Shown piece by piece: positions 33,093 to 42,114 of a stretch of 64,000 bases of DNA; position 1 is the first letter of the stretch, and every line of letters begins with the position of its first letter. The notes beneath the pieces were generated by a model. It did not search any database. It saw only the letters and a program-made list of their open reading frames with translations, and was not told the DNA's origin. The translations under genes were made by a program, and so were the position numbers. Origin of the DNA: Paenibacillus apiarius (GTDB lineage Bacteria > Bacillota > Bacilli > Paenibacillales > Paenibacillaceae); assembly GCF_017052585.1 (NCBI RefSeq), contig NZ_JAFFHZ010000001.1, forward strand, positions 434,001 to 498,000, in the 5' to 3' direction.

Positions 33093-34241
33093 TTACACGA
33101 ACTGTCTAATGTCATTGTTGCGGCCAAATCGGAAGATCGCGATCAGCGCGAAGACGGCCGCGAAGGCGATCAAAATCGCCATATTCAGGTACAAGCTGCC
33201 GAGAGTCTGGCCTTGCTGAAGCTCATTGATCATATCCAGCAGCCAATACTGGGGCATGAAGTGCGAGATTTTGCGCATCGTGTCCGGCATGATGTCTATT
33301 GGGAAGAAACAGCCGGCGAGCAGACATGTCGGCGTGATGAACAGATTTTGCATGGCGCCTGCGCCTGTGCTGCTCTTCGCAAACGCGACGATCAATAACG
33401 ACAGGCTGATGGACGTCAGCGCGAACAAGAGTAGAGCCGGGATCATTTGGCCGTAAGAGAAGCCCGAGTCGATATGAAGGATGTTCTTCATCACGATCAG
33501 CGTGACCCCAATTTGCAGCAGCATGATGACGGCGTTGACGACCATGTTCGCGAGCACGTACGTCCTTGCCGATACGGGCGAAGACAGAAGGCGCAGGAAC
33601 GTGCGGTTCTCTTTTTCCTTCAGAATCATCTCCGACATATTGACGGCGGAGGACATCATGAACACAATGAGGAAGCCGATGGATTGATACGTCACCCTCT
33701 TCGTGTTCGACGTGTCCTGCAGCGTTTCCCCTGTCAGGGTATAGCCTTGCTGGCCGTATGCATCATAAATCTTGTCGAACTTAGCATCATCGCCTCCCGC
33801 GCTGTTGCCGATCGCAGCGATATTGCGGACATAGCTTCGAAGCATTGACTTGACATAGGCGGTTACCTGTGCGCCCTTCACGGAGACGATGTTCAGGTGT
33901 TCCGGCTTGCCAGACCGCACGCTGGCGGCAAACCCTTGCCCGAACACGATTCCGCTGTCCAGCTTGCCTGCCGCGATATCGCCGTTCAGCGTTTGTTCGT
34001 CCGTGACAGTGACCTTGATTTGATTCAAGCCTTCCAGGAACCGGATTGCGTCCTGCGTAATCATCTGGTTGCCATCTTCGTTAATAATGCCCACGTGGAG
34101 CGTCCCGTTGTTATTGTTGTTGTACAGGAACATGGAGAGCAGCACGCCGACGATTGGCAAGCCGAAATAGACGAACCAGCTTTTTTTGCTGCGGAACGTG
34201 CCCGCCAATGTTTTACGGATAATCCATACCAATTCACTCAT
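33093..34241 (-). CDS. ABC-2 exporter permease, LnrN-like
   Basis: 382 residues. ATG at 34239-34241 lies nine bases after GGGAGG. N-terminal membrane helix (WFVYFGLPIVGVLLSMFLY), a long extracytoplasmic domain (about 45-185) with YNNNNNGTLHVGIINEDGNQ, then five helices; the coupling segment is LKEKENRTFLRLLSSPVSARTYVLANM. This is the ABC2_membrane_3 layout of LnrM/LnrN of the B. subtilis linearmycin-resistance system. Last gene of the run regulator-kinase-ATPase-permease-permease. One base separates it from the previous gene's stop. Confidence 0.8.
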   Translation of the reverse strand: MSELVWIIRKTLAGTFRSKKSWFVYFGLPIVGVLLSMFLYNNNNNGTLHVGIINEDGNQMITQDAIRFLEGLNQIKVTVTDEQTLNGDIAAGKLDSGIVFGQGFAASVRSGKPEHLNIVSVKGAQVTAYVKSMLRSYVRNIAAIGNSAGGDDAKFDKIYDAYGQQGYTLTGETLQDTSNTKRVTYQSIGFLIVFMMSSAVNMSEMILKEKENRTFLRLLSSPVSARTYVLANMVVNAVIMLLQIGVTLIVMKNILHIDSGFSYGQMIPALLLFALTSISLSLLIVAFAKSSTGAGAMQNLFITPTCLLAGCFFPIDIMPDTMRKISHFMPQYWLLDMINELQQGQTLGSLYLNMAILIAFAAVFALIAIFRFGRNNDIRQFV

Positions 34242-34242
34242 A

Positions 34243-35367
34243 TTATAATGCCTCCCGTTTGCGCATAGAGATGACCGCAATCATTAGAAAAACAGCGGCG
34301 ATGCCGAAATTAAGCCCAATGGCAGGCCAAGCGGCTGCCAGATTGTCGGCATAGATGATTTGCATCAAGGCCGTATTGGCCCAGCGCAGCGGCGACAAGT
34401 TGGTTAGCAGGGCCATGAAGCCCTCTGTATCGCCGATCGGGAAGTACGCGCCCCCGATGAAAGAAGCGACCTGAGTGAAAATCATGACGAACGCCCGGGA
34501 TCCCTCTCCTTGGACGAGGAAGCTTACGCCTAATCCCAAGCTGACGGCGAGCAGGACCTCGGTCAACAGGATGAGGAAGATCATGCCGTAATGATTGCCC
34601 CAATCCGCATGGAACGCAAATTTACTGAACAACACGACGCCCAGTACACATAGCAGATTGATAAAGGCGCACCCGATGATTTTTCCTATGAAAATCTCCC
34701 CTTTGCTGATGGGAGCGGCCATCAAGCGAACCGCGGTATTGCGGGTTCGTTCGTCGCTGAATAAATAGCTGGCCGAAAACACGGAGTAGAGCGCGATCAT
34801 CGTGGTCATCGCGATGGCGTAATAGTCAATGGAGCCCGGCTGTTTATCCGGATTCAGCGCAGTCTCGCTAATGAAATCGCCGCTCTGCCCGGCGCTGGCG
34901 ACGATCTCCTTAGCAGCCGCAGGGTCTGTCTGGAAGGCGGCGGCCGCGAGCGCGTAGCGATCCGCGAATGCCGTCAGCATGCCTTGGATGATGTTGCTCT
35001 CGATCGTGTACTTGCTGCTGCCATAGAACTTGATGCCGTCGGTGCCGAGCTCGGCATAAGCGGTATAGCGTCCGGCGCGGACTTCCTCCTGGCCGATCAT
35101 GCCAGCCTCTGCCTGGACGACTTCGACGCCTTCCTTCCCGATCGCCTGCGCAAAGCCGTTCCAATCGGCCGTTCCTTGCATGCTCGTCCATTCACTGTTA
35201 ACGAGCAACCTCATATCGCTAACCTTCACGCCGCTCGTAAACGCGTTGGAAAGCGCCGCGCCGAGAATGAGCATGAGGGCGATCGGCAGGGCGAGCATGA
35301 AGAGGAAGGTTCGAGTGTTGCGAAGGTTGGACTTGATTTCTTTAAGCGCGATATTCCATATGTTCAT
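34243..35367 (-). CDS. ABC-2 exporter permease, LnrM-like
   Basis: 374 residues after AGGAGGGACGTAACC. Helix TFLFMLALPIALMLILGAAL, extracytoplasmic domain about 45-190, then the segment FSDERTRNTAVRLMAAPISKGEIFIGKI and five more helices. Paired with the following permease; together with the ATPase they would form a heterodimeric exporter for amphipathic or polyene compounds. Substrate is inferred only from gene order. Confidence 0.8.
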   Translation of the reverse strand: MNIWNIALKEIKSNLRNTRTFLFMLALPIALMLILGAALSNAFTSGVKVSDMRLLVNSEWTSMQGTADWNGFAQAIGKEGVEVVQAEAGMIGQEEVRAGRYTAYAELGTDGIKFYGSSKYTIESNIIQGMLTAFADRYALAAAAFQTDPAAAKEIVASAGQSGDFISETALNPDKQPGSIDYYAIAMTTMIALYSVFSASYLFSDERTRNTAVRLMAAPISKGEIFIGKIIGCAFINLLCVLGVVLFSKFAFHADWGNHYGMIFLILLTEVLLAVSLGLGVSFLVQGEGSRAFVMIFTQVASFIGGAYFPIGDTEGFMALLTNLSPLRWANTALMQIIYADNLAAAWPAIGLNFGIAAVFLMIAVISMRKREAL

Positions 35368-35381
35368 GGTTACGTCCCTCC

Positions 35382-36320
35382 TTAGTCCCGCAGGTTCCGG
35401 CCGGTCAAGGTCAGGAACACCGTCTCCAGATTCGGCGCTTGCTCTTCGACCGATCGGATTTCTACCTGATCCTTGATCAATTGCTGGATAATCCGGTTAA
35501 GATTGTTGATCTCCGCCTTGGACATAATCTTAAGCGTATGCTCTTCAAGACGGACCGAAGTTACGCCCTGGATCTTCTTGAGCGCATCCAGCTGCAACGA
35601 TTCATTCGCTTTGATCCCAATCCAGATTTCCTTGGAGTGGGTTATAATCGCTTTAAGCTGCTCCTTCGTGCCTTCCGCAATGATTTTGCCGTGATCGATG
35701 ATTGCGATGCGGGTGCAAATTTCTTCGACTTCCTCCATGTAATGGCTCGTATAGATGATGGTGCAGCCCATCTCGTTCAATTTTCGCACAGAGCTCAAAA
35801 TATAATTCCGGGAATGCGGGTCGATCCCGACCGTCGGTTCGTCCATAATGATCAGCTTTGGCCGATGAGCAATGGCACAGGCGATATTCAGCCGGCGTTT
35901 CATGCCGCCTGAGAAGTTCTTGGGCAAGCTCTTGTGCTTGTCACCCAAGCCTACGAATTCAAGCGCTTCTTCGGCGCGTTTCTTGAGCAGCGTCCCTCTG
36001 AGGCCATACAACCCGGCGAAAAAGCTCACGTTCTCATAAGCGGTCATGTCCTCGTAAATGGCAAGATCCTGCGGCACGATGCCGGTGTTCATTTTGGCGA
36101 ATTTGCCGTCCTTTGCGATGTTTTTGCCCAGCATGCTGATGTCCCCCTTGGTGCTGCGCAAGAGGGACGCGATCATATTGATCGTCGTGCTCTTGCCCGC
36201 TCCGTTGGCGCCCAGGAAACCGAAGATTTCCCCTTCGCTCACGTTCAGTGATATATTGTCGACGGCGATGAAATCGCCGAATTTTTTGGTCAAGTTGCGG
36301 ATTTCCAATACGTTGCTCAT
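35382..36320 (-). CDS. ABC exporter ATPase, LnrL-like
   Basis: 312 residues. ATG at 36318-36320 is preferred over a GTG nine bases earlier because AAGGGAG overlaps the GTG. Walker A GANGAGKST, Q loop IVPQDLAIY, signature FSGGMKRRLNIACA, Walker B LIIMDEPTVGIDP, switch YTSHYMEEVEE. The C-terminal 80 residues form the regulatory extension of this subfamily. Located between the kinase gene and the two permeases, 14 bases from the first permease. Confidence 0.85.
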   Translation of the reverse strand: MSNVLEIRNLTKKFGDFIAVDNISLNVSEGEIFGFLGANGAGKSTTINMIASLLRSTKGDISMLGKNIAKDGKFAKMNTGIVPQDLAIYEDMTAYENVSFFAGLYGLRGTLLKKRAEEALEFVGLGDKHKSLPKNFSGGMKRRLNIACAIAHRPKLIIMDEPTVGIDPHSRNYILSSVRKLNEMGCTIIYTSHYMEEVEEICTRIAIIDHGKIIAEGTKEQLKAIITHSKEIWIGIKANESLQLDALKKIQGVTSVRLEEHTLKIMSKAEINNLNRIIQQLIKDQVEIRSVEEQAPNLETVFLTLTGRNLRD

Positions 36321-36446
36321 CTGAGTCACTCCCTTAGCGATTATGTCCGTATTGTAATAAAAAAGGATGCCCTTATGTCAGTGCATAAGTTCATCCTCCA
36401 TCTATGAGAATCTTCACTTTATTCGATATGAGGAAAGTCACCGGGT

Positions 36447-37553
36447 CTAATAGGGCAGAAGCGTCGTCACGCTGAAGCCTTTCGTGCCGTCGACGATCAC
36501 CGTGCCGCCCGCGGAAGCAGCCCTCTCCTCCATGCCAAGAATGCCGAGCCCCTTCACCAATTTCTCCGCCCCCTTGCCGTTGTCCGAGACAACCGCTTTG
36601 ATAAATTTATTCAGCACCCGGACTTCGATATGGATGGCGGTAGCTTTGGCATACTTGAGAGCATTCGTTACCGCTTCGGTCGCATTCTGCTGAATGATTT
36701 TCCACTGAATCGGTGTAATGACGTCGATGTCCCCGTCATAGGCCAACGTCGCGGTAACGGCTTCTTTGGCCGACAGCTCGTCTACGAACAGCCGAAGCCG
36801 GTTCACTCCCATCTCCTCCGGCCGCGGCTTTATATCCTTGAGCGTCAGTCTAATTCGCTCCAGCCCGTCCTTGGAGATGGCAATGGCATTGCCCAGCAGC
36901 TCGGACGCTTTGTCCCGATCGGTTGCGAGCAGCCGCCGCGACGCTTCCATCTGGATTAATGCACCTGCCATCGCATGTCCGACGTCATCGTGAATTTGCT
37001 GAGAGAGGCGGTTGCGTTCCTCCAGCTTGATCGTATATTCGGACTGGCGGATGTATTCGTTGTTTTCGCTCAGGGACCGGGCCAGCCGCTGCAGATCCGC
37101 TCGCATTTTCTCCCGTTCGGCCTCCTGTCTCTTGAGCTTACCGTTTAGCACGCTCCCGCACGCATACAGCAAATAGCTGAGCAAGGCGCTCAACAAATAT
37201 AAAGGAGTCAGGCCTGACGGAACGAAGAGAAGCGGCAGCAACATGCACAATAACGCGAACATCCTGCTCTTCGAGTGCAGCGAGACGAGTTCGTATACAT
37301 TGACCGGCAGCAACAGCAGGAACAGCGATTCCAACCCGATCGAGCAGACGAGGATGAACGCGGCGGATAACGCGCTCAGCAGCTGCTTCGGTTTGACATT
37401 TTTGAAAATGGGAACGGTAATATTTACGGCGAGGTACAGCAAGTAGGCAAGTATATGCCAAGGGCTGGCCGCGGAAGCGGAATTCATCAGAAAAGAGGCC
37501 ATTACGACATAACCAAGCACCACCGCTTTATTCCCGATCGTCCACAACTCCAT
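36447..37553 (-). CDS. NarL-type sensor histidine kinase, LnrJ-like
   Basis: 368 residues; ATG at 37551-37553 lies just downstream of the response regulator stop, with AGGAG eleven bases upstream. The open frame upstream of it overlaps the regulator and is discarded. Six hydrophobic helices fill residues 1-130, without a large sensor domain. HisKA_3 box LEERNRLSQQIHDDVGHAMA with the phosphorylated His, then N box EAVTNALKYA and G box DNGKGAEK with LGILGMEERAAS. It phosphorylates the neighbouring regulator. Membrane-embedded sensing of lipophilic drugs is likely. Confidence 0.85.
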   Translation of the reverse strand: MELWTIGNKAVVLGYVVMASFLMNSASAASPWHILAYLLYLAVNITVPIFKNVKPKQLLSALSAAFILVCSIGLESLFLLLLPVNVYELVSLHSKSRMFALLCMLLPLLFVPSGLTPLYLLSALLSYLLYACGSVLNGKLKRQEAEREKMRADLQRLARSLSENNEYIRQSEYTIKLEERNRLSQQIHDDVGHAMAGALIQMEASRRLLATDRDKASELLGNAIAISKDGLERIRLTLKDIKPRPEEMGVNRLRLFVDELSAKEAVTATLAYDGDIDVITPIQWKIIQQNATEAVTNALKYAKATAIHIEVRVLNKFIKAVVSDNGKGAEKLVKGLGILGMEERAASAGGTVIVDGTKGFSVTTLLPY

Positions 37554-37567
37554 GACTGAATAATCTC

Positions 37568-38281
37568 CTATTCGTCCGACATTCTCGCTTCGCCCGTCAA
37601 ATAATATATGGCGATCTGCGTGCGATGCTCGAGTCCCGTTTTGTTCAAAATCGAGGTGATGTAATTGGCAACCGTCCCTTCGGAAATGAACAGTTTCCCG
37701 GCGATTCCTTTGTTGGATAGTCCCTTGGCGATGTGCTCCATCACGCCAAGCTCCCGTTCCGTGAACAGACTGCGGTCGATCTTGCATCCGTTCGGGGCGG
37801 GAGCAGGCGGTGCCGGGGTCTTGGCGGCCGAAGGAACGGCCAGCGGATGGGACACATTCTGACCGGTGACAAGGTTCGATTTAATCTTGTCCAGCACGAC
37901 ATCCTGCAGAACGTGATGGTTGTTGCAGACGCTCTTGATGGCGTCGCGAATGCGTTCGGGGTCGTTGTTTTTAAGCAAATACCCGCGCGCCCCCGACTTG
38001 ACGGCCTCGAGGATGAACTCGTCGTCGTCGAACGTCGTCAGAATGAGCGGTTTGACGGATGTCTGCTCCGTCAGCAGGCGGGTCGCCTCGACGCCATTCA
38101 TGTTCGGCATCCGCACGTCCAGCAGCGCGACATCCACGTCGTTGCTTTTGCAAAAGGCAACCGCCTCAGCCCCGTCCTCGACCGTGCCCACCACTTCAAA
38201 TTCCTCGAAGCTTGTCAGTATGATTTTCATGCCTTCCCGAATAAACGAATTGTCGTCCGCGATCAGCACTTTGATTGTCAA
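37568..38281 (-). CDS. NarL/LuxR-type response regulator, LnrK-like
   Basis: 237 residues. A TTG at 38279-38281 is the likely start: ACAGGAGG lies nine bases upstream, while the earlier in-frame TTG overlaps the binding site itself. Receiver 1-118 (VLIADDNSFIREGM, DVALLDVRMPNMNG, LILTTFDDDE, YLLKN), a Pro/Ala-rich linker (AAKTPAPPAPAPNG) longer than usual, then a LuxR HTH (FTERELGVMEHIAKGLSNKG, LFISEGTVANYITSILNK). Probably activates the exporter genes on the same strand. Promoter lies in 38282-38460, which is AT-rich with no fixed hexamers. Confidence 0.85.
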   Translation of the reverse strand: MTIKVLIADDNSFIREGMKIILTSFEEFEVVGTVEDGAEAVAFCKSNDVDVALLDVRMPNMNGVEATRLLTEQTSVKPLILTTFDDDEFILEAVKSGARGYLLKNNDPERIRDAIKSVCNNHHVLQDVVLDKIKSNLVTGQNVSHPLAVPSAAKTPAPPAPAPNGCKIDRSLFTERELGVMEHIAKGLSNKGIAGKLFISEGTVANYITSILNKTGLEHRTQIAIYYLTGEARMSDE

Positions 38282-38560
38282 TGCGGTTTGCCTCCTGTCC
38301 AACGGGTCCCTATCCGCACGAAAGGCGGTCGAACGCGTTTTCTGAATATTTCAGCGATAAACTCCCATCTCGCTTGTTCATCGCGAACCATCAATAATAA
38401 TATTACGCTTCCACATATGTAGAGTAATCAGAGTCAACATATAAAGCAGAAGACGATAATGATATTAAAGTAATACTTATCATCGCCCTTCCATTAGGTA
38501 CTATCATTATAAATGTTCTGTCAATCATCTGTGAAAATGTCGCTTTATCTGTGCTGAAAA

Positions 38561-38599
38561 AATGTCACTTGTATGATCAGAGGTCGGCCTTACCAGGTG
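38561..38599 (+). repeat. 39-bp imperfect direct repeat, left copy
   Basis: AATGTCACTTG, 15 variable bases, then GCCTTACCAGGTG; the right copy is at 40549-40587 (AATGTTACTTG and identical GCCTTACCAGGTG), 30 of 39 bases matching. The pair brackets dtpT and the gene fragment downstream of it. Otherwise the stretch 38282-38700 holds no gene I can support. Confidence 0.5.
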
Positions 38600-38701
38600 C
38601 CGATACGGCCATTTTAGGCTGTACGGCAAATTTGCGATTGTGCTCCTTCACTTTGCAAGGAACGTAAGGGTTGAAGAAACATCAAAAACATGGTAAACTT
38701 T

Positions 38702-38912
38702 TCACTGAATCGTCATGTTCATTGGATCGCCATATTCAAAGATACGTGGTTGGAACATGTTTGAATCGGTAGTGGGCTCATCCAGTTTAGCTGTTCGAAT
38801 GCGTCCACGCCAAAGACCGCCAGAAAAAGTCACTTTCTGACGGTCACGAGCTGCCAATACATATGCTTGAGCGTTACTGATGACACTGAATTTGTTCTGC
38901 CACCAGAGGTTT
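38702..38912 (-). pseudogene. C-terminal gene fragment of unknown family
   Basis: Immediately after the dtpT stop an open frame without start codon runs about 70 codons to TGA at 38702-38704. It reads as a real protein end: FSVISNAQAYVLAARDRQ, KVTFSGGLWRGRIRTAKLDE and PRIFEYGDPMNMTI. I do not recognise the family. Absence of a start and of the rest of the gene suggests a deletion relic. A strong inverted repeat at 38815-38845 lies inside it. Confidence 0.4.
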
Positions 38913-38917
38913 TTTGC

Positions 38918-40408
38918 TTATCTTACACCTTTCATATAGCTTTGAATCTTTGGAGAAAGCAGGAAGAGCAGAAGACTCAGCACAAGGGCTGCCCCTCCAA
39001 TAACGCCAAAGTAAAGCATCTCGGTTTCCGGGGTATAGAACTTGACGATTTGGGCGTTAATGGCTTGCGCGGCAGCATTGGATAAGAACCATAAGCTCAT
39101 TGTCTGAGCCGAGAAGGCCGCAGGGGCGAGCTTGGTGGTAGCCGAGAGGCCAACCGGCGATAAGCATAACTCTCCAAGTACAACGACGAAGTAGCTGAGA
39201 ACGAGCCACAATGGGTTAACCAGTGAAGCGGCTCCGCCAAAGTAAGCGGGCAGCAAAATGATCAAAAAAGACAAGCCGGCGAACAATAAGCCCAGCGAGA
39301 ATTTTTGAGGGACGGTCGGCTGGCGATTTCCGAGCTTTACCCATAACCAAGCGAATACAGGTGCGAACATAATAATAAAGAGCGGATTCAGCGACTGAAA
39401 CCAGGCGGGAGAAAGATGGATGCCCGCGAACTCCAATTGGGTACGCTTGTCTGCGAAATTGGCCAGAATGGTAGCCCCTTGCTCCTGAATCGCCCAGAAC
39501 ATAATTGAAGCAATAAACAATGGAATGTACGCAATAATTCGGGAACGCTCGACGGGCGTTGTTTTAGGACTGCGGTACATGACCACGAAGTACAGGGTAG
39601 GAATCAGGATACCTAAAATCCCAACCAGCTTGATAAAGGTACCAATAGTGAGAATACCCAATGGAATGGCAATCGCGATTAAGGCGGCGAGAACAACGGC
39701 GCCCGCACCCAGAGTTGTGAATACCTTTTTCTTCTCAGCGGGTGAAAGCGGGTTGACTACAATCGTACCGGCAAGACCCAGATTTTTGGATCGGGTTACC
39801 ATATAAACAACCAATCCCAGTAACATCCCGATAGCGGCAAGACCGAAACCCAGGTGGAAATTCTTCATCCCCACGGTTCCTACAACTAAAGGAGAGAGGA
39901 AGCCCCCGAGGTTAATCCCCATATAAAAAATACTAAAGCCCGCATCTCGGCGGTTATCCTCTTCGCTGTAAATATCCCCCACTAAACTGGATACATTAGG
40001 TTTCAGCAGGCCGGTACCCAGCACAATCAAGATCATGGATACAAAGAACAGCGCCGCATTTCCCGGTATGGCCAGCACGATATGACCGAGCATGATCAAG
40101 ATACCGCCATAAAAAATAGCCCTCGACGTGCCAAATATCCGGTCAGCCAACCAGCCCCCGATAATGCCGGACATATACACGAGCGATCCGTAGATGGACA
40201 TAATGGCGAGTGCGGTGTTCTCCGCAAACCCGAGTCCGCCCTGTGTCACTTCATAGTACATAAAGAATACGAGGATAGCCCTCATTCCATAATAAGAGAA
40301 TCGCTCCCAGAACTCGGTGAAAAAGAGGGTAAAGAGGCCTTTAGGATGGCCAAAAAACCCCTTTTGCGGAACACTCTCCACAATCTTCTTTCTGTCAAAA
40401 TTCGGCAT
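38918..40408 (-). CDS. dtpT: Proton-dependent di/tripeptide transporter (POT family)
   Basis: 496 residues after AAGGAGAGTTGTT. POT signatures: FFTEFWERFSYYGMRAILVFFMYY in helix 1 (ExxER motif, proton coupling), GIIGGWLADRIFGTSRAIFYG, and FSIFYMGINLGGFLSPLVVG in helix 5. About 14 membrane helices, usual length for the family. Imports di- and tripeptides with protons, providing amino acids; it could also admit short peptide signals. Single gene with its own promoter. Confidence 0.9.
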   Translation of the reverse strand: MPNFDRKKIVESVPQKGFFGHPKGLFTLFFTEFWERFSYYGMRAILVFFMYYEVTQGGLGFAENTALAIMSIYGSLVYMSGIIGGWLADRIFGTSRAIFYGGILIMLGHIVLAIPGNAALFFVSMILIVLGTGLLKPNVSSLVGDIYSEEDNRRDAGFSIFYMGINLGGFLSPLVVGTVGMKNFHLGFGLAAIGMLLGLVVYMVTRSKNLGLAGTIVVNPLSPAEKKKVFTTLGAGAVVLAALIAIAIPLGILTIGTFIKLVGILGILIPTLYFVVMYRSPKTTPVERSRIIAYIPLFIASIMFWAIQEQGATILANFADKRTQLEFAGIHLSPAWFQSLNPLFIIMFAPVFAWLWVKLGNRQPTVPQKFSLGLLFAGLSFLIILLPAYFGGAASLVNPLWLVLSYFVVVLGELCLSPVGLSATTKLAPAAFSAQTMSLWFLSNAAAQAINAQIVKFYTPETEMLYFGVIGGAALVLSLLLFLLSPKIQSYMKGVR

Positions 40409-40467
40409 AACAACTCTCCTTCAATGTCTATTGTCCTTTAACGCAATAAAGCCATTATTTTTTTATT

Positions 40468-40497
40468 ATTATAATACCCTTTACGGTTAGACTGCAA
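40468..40497 (-). promoter_or_regulatory. Promoter of dtpT
   Basis: On the minus strand TTGCAG (40492-40497), 18 bases, TATAAT (40468-40473), about 60 bases before the ATG. The 327-base gap 40409-40735 also holds the hairpin and repeat described next and no supported gene. Confidence 0.6.
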
Positions 40498-40520
40498 TCT
40501 TTCCGAAGTGACAATATAAG

Positions 40521-40587
40521 GCAAGTAAACATTGTCATCGTCTGTGACAATGTTACTTGCGCGATCGAAGATTTGCCTTACCAGGTG
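40521..40587. repeat. 16-bp inverted repeat overlapping the right copy of the 39-bp repeat
   Basis: GCAAGTAAACATTGTCA (40521-40537) pairs with TGACAATGTTACTTGC (40545-40560) with one bulge and a seven-base loop. The 39-bp repeat (40549-40587) starts inside the right arm. It could be a regulatory hairpin upstream of dtpT or the end of a lost mobile element. Confidence 0.5.
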
Positions 40588-40735
40588 AGCTCTGCATAGC
40601 TGTTGTGCTGTGCATACATTGTTTTTGGAATACACTGCTTCTTGTGTTACGTTTAATTGGCGTTGATTATGCGGGCAGAGGGTCCTGCGCTCCATTGCCG
40701 GATAGATATTATTTTTCTCTCCCTCGATAAGGTGC

Positions 40736-41137
40736 TCATGTATCTGCTCCTTTCTTCTTTTTTAATTTCCCTGCAGCTTTTTGTATATTCTCAGCAACTC
40801 TAAATTGAACGATTTTGTTTATTAATTCATAAGGCAGCGGCTTGTCTATCGGAAATTGTATGGACCCTTTTGCCCCTTTATATTCAGCTAATTCATCATT
40901 AAATGCATGAATCCCGCTTGGGGCTGGATAAAATCCAATATGGTATTTATAAGCGGCAAAATGGACCAAATTTCCATGCAGCACAAAAGTAGGCATTTGA
41001 TAGCTTATCTTTTCCTTTGCGTCTGGTGCCGACTCTTTAATAACTTTTCTTAATGTTTCAAGTATTGCCTGAACCTTAGGAGGAAATTGTGAAATATAAT
41101 CATCGATGGACTCATACGTGATTTTATTTCCTTCCAT
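40736..41137 (-). CDS. DUF1801 (YdhG-like, frataxin-fold) protein
   Basis: 133 residues. ATG at 41135-41137 after AAAGGAGAGATC; an ATG five codons earlier lacks a binding site. Family pattern: YESIDDYISQFPPKVQAILETLRKVI, then EKISYQMPTFVLHGNLVHFAAYKYHIGFYP and KGSIQFPIDKPLPYELINKIVQFRV. DUF1801 proteins have a frataxin-like fold; function is not settled, with suggestions of iron or stress links. Basic lysine-rich tail. Single gene. Confidence 0.85.
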   Translation of the reverse strand: MEGNKITYESIDDYISQFPPKVQAILETLRKVIKESAPDAKEKISYQMPTFVLHGNLVHFAAYKYHIGFYPAPSGIHAFNDELAEYKGAKGSIQFPIDKPLPYELINKIVQFRVAENIQKAAGKLKKKKGADT

Positions 41138-41390
41138 GATCTCTCCTTTCATAAACCTTATTTAGTAGTCTTGGTATATTATCCTTATATTTAATATATA
41201 CCCTGTATATTCCTATTTCAATATAAATAAGCTGTCACATGTTGTGACGGCTTAAGGACCAATTCTATTACCGAAGGGTTTGTGGTATAGTTCAGCTTAC
41301 GGATTTACTTTGATTGAGCAATATCATCCAATCTTTTTGTTTCTCCTTATGGCATCCTTACAATCAAACCAATAGAAGGAGGATTGCTAA

Positions 41391-42114
41391 GTGCCGAACG
41401 ATAAACGAACCGTCAGCTATGACGATCATCAATCCCGGTGACATCATCCTCTTTAACCCGGGGGATGTTCACTCCTGTGAACAGATAGACGGCAAAACGC
41501 TGGACTACCGGTGCATCAACATTCAACCGGAGATTATGAAGAAAACGGCGCTTGAAATAACCGGGCGGGAATTCTGTCCGAATTTTTCACAAGCAGTTCT
41601 TTACCGCAGTGAGCTTGCCAGTTCCTTGCAGGATCTGCACCACATGATTTGCGAGGGAGAAACTGATTTTATCAAGGAAGAGCTGTACCTGTTTTTGATC
41701 AGTCAACTCATACAGGAGTATGCAGATAGCATTACAGATCCTTTTGCTCAGGAGCCGACTTCTGAATTTAAGCCTGTGTGCGATTATCTGGAAGCAAACT
41801 TTGCAAAGGCTATTACGCTGGATGAACTAAGCAGGCTGGCGAATATGAGCAAATACCATTTCTTACGCTCCTTTACCCGGCAGAAAGGGATTTCCCCCTA
41901 CAGCTACTTGGAAACGATCCGAATCGGCAATGCAAAAAAGCTGTTGGAGCAGGGGGTTCCCCCGGTTGAAGCCGCATTCCGGACAGGATTCAGCGATCAG
42001 AGCCATTTTTCCAACTTCTTCAAGAAATTTATCGGCCTAACCCCGCGGCAGTATATGCGGATATTTCTAAGTGAGTCTTTTATACAGCACCAGGCTGAAA
42101 GGAAGGAATTATGA
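41391..42114 (+). pseudogene. AraC-family regulator with internal deletion and frameshift
   Basis: AAGGAGG at 41379 is followed by GTG (41391) and MPNDKRTVSYDDHQ, the expected N-terminus of this AraC group, but the frame ends after 16 codons. The rest of the protein resumes in another frame from about 41420: NPGDIILFNPGDVHSCEQID (cupin domain), then KAITLDELSRLANMSKYHF and EAAFRTGFSDQSHFSNFFKK, a complete AraC HTH pair. Roughly 45 residues of the cupin domain are missing. The remaining frame could start at an internal ATG but without a binding site. The adjoining EamA gene is also internally deleted, so the locus is decaying. Confidence 0.7.

Noticed and set aside
38815..38845. dtpT terminator
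   Set aside because: A good inverted repeat, but it lies inside the coding-like fragment and has no T-run, so not called as a terminator.
40438..40695. 85-codon minus-strand frame upstream of dtpT
   Set aside because: Covers the dtpT promoter and the hairpin; no binding site. Could hold old coding remains but not supportable.
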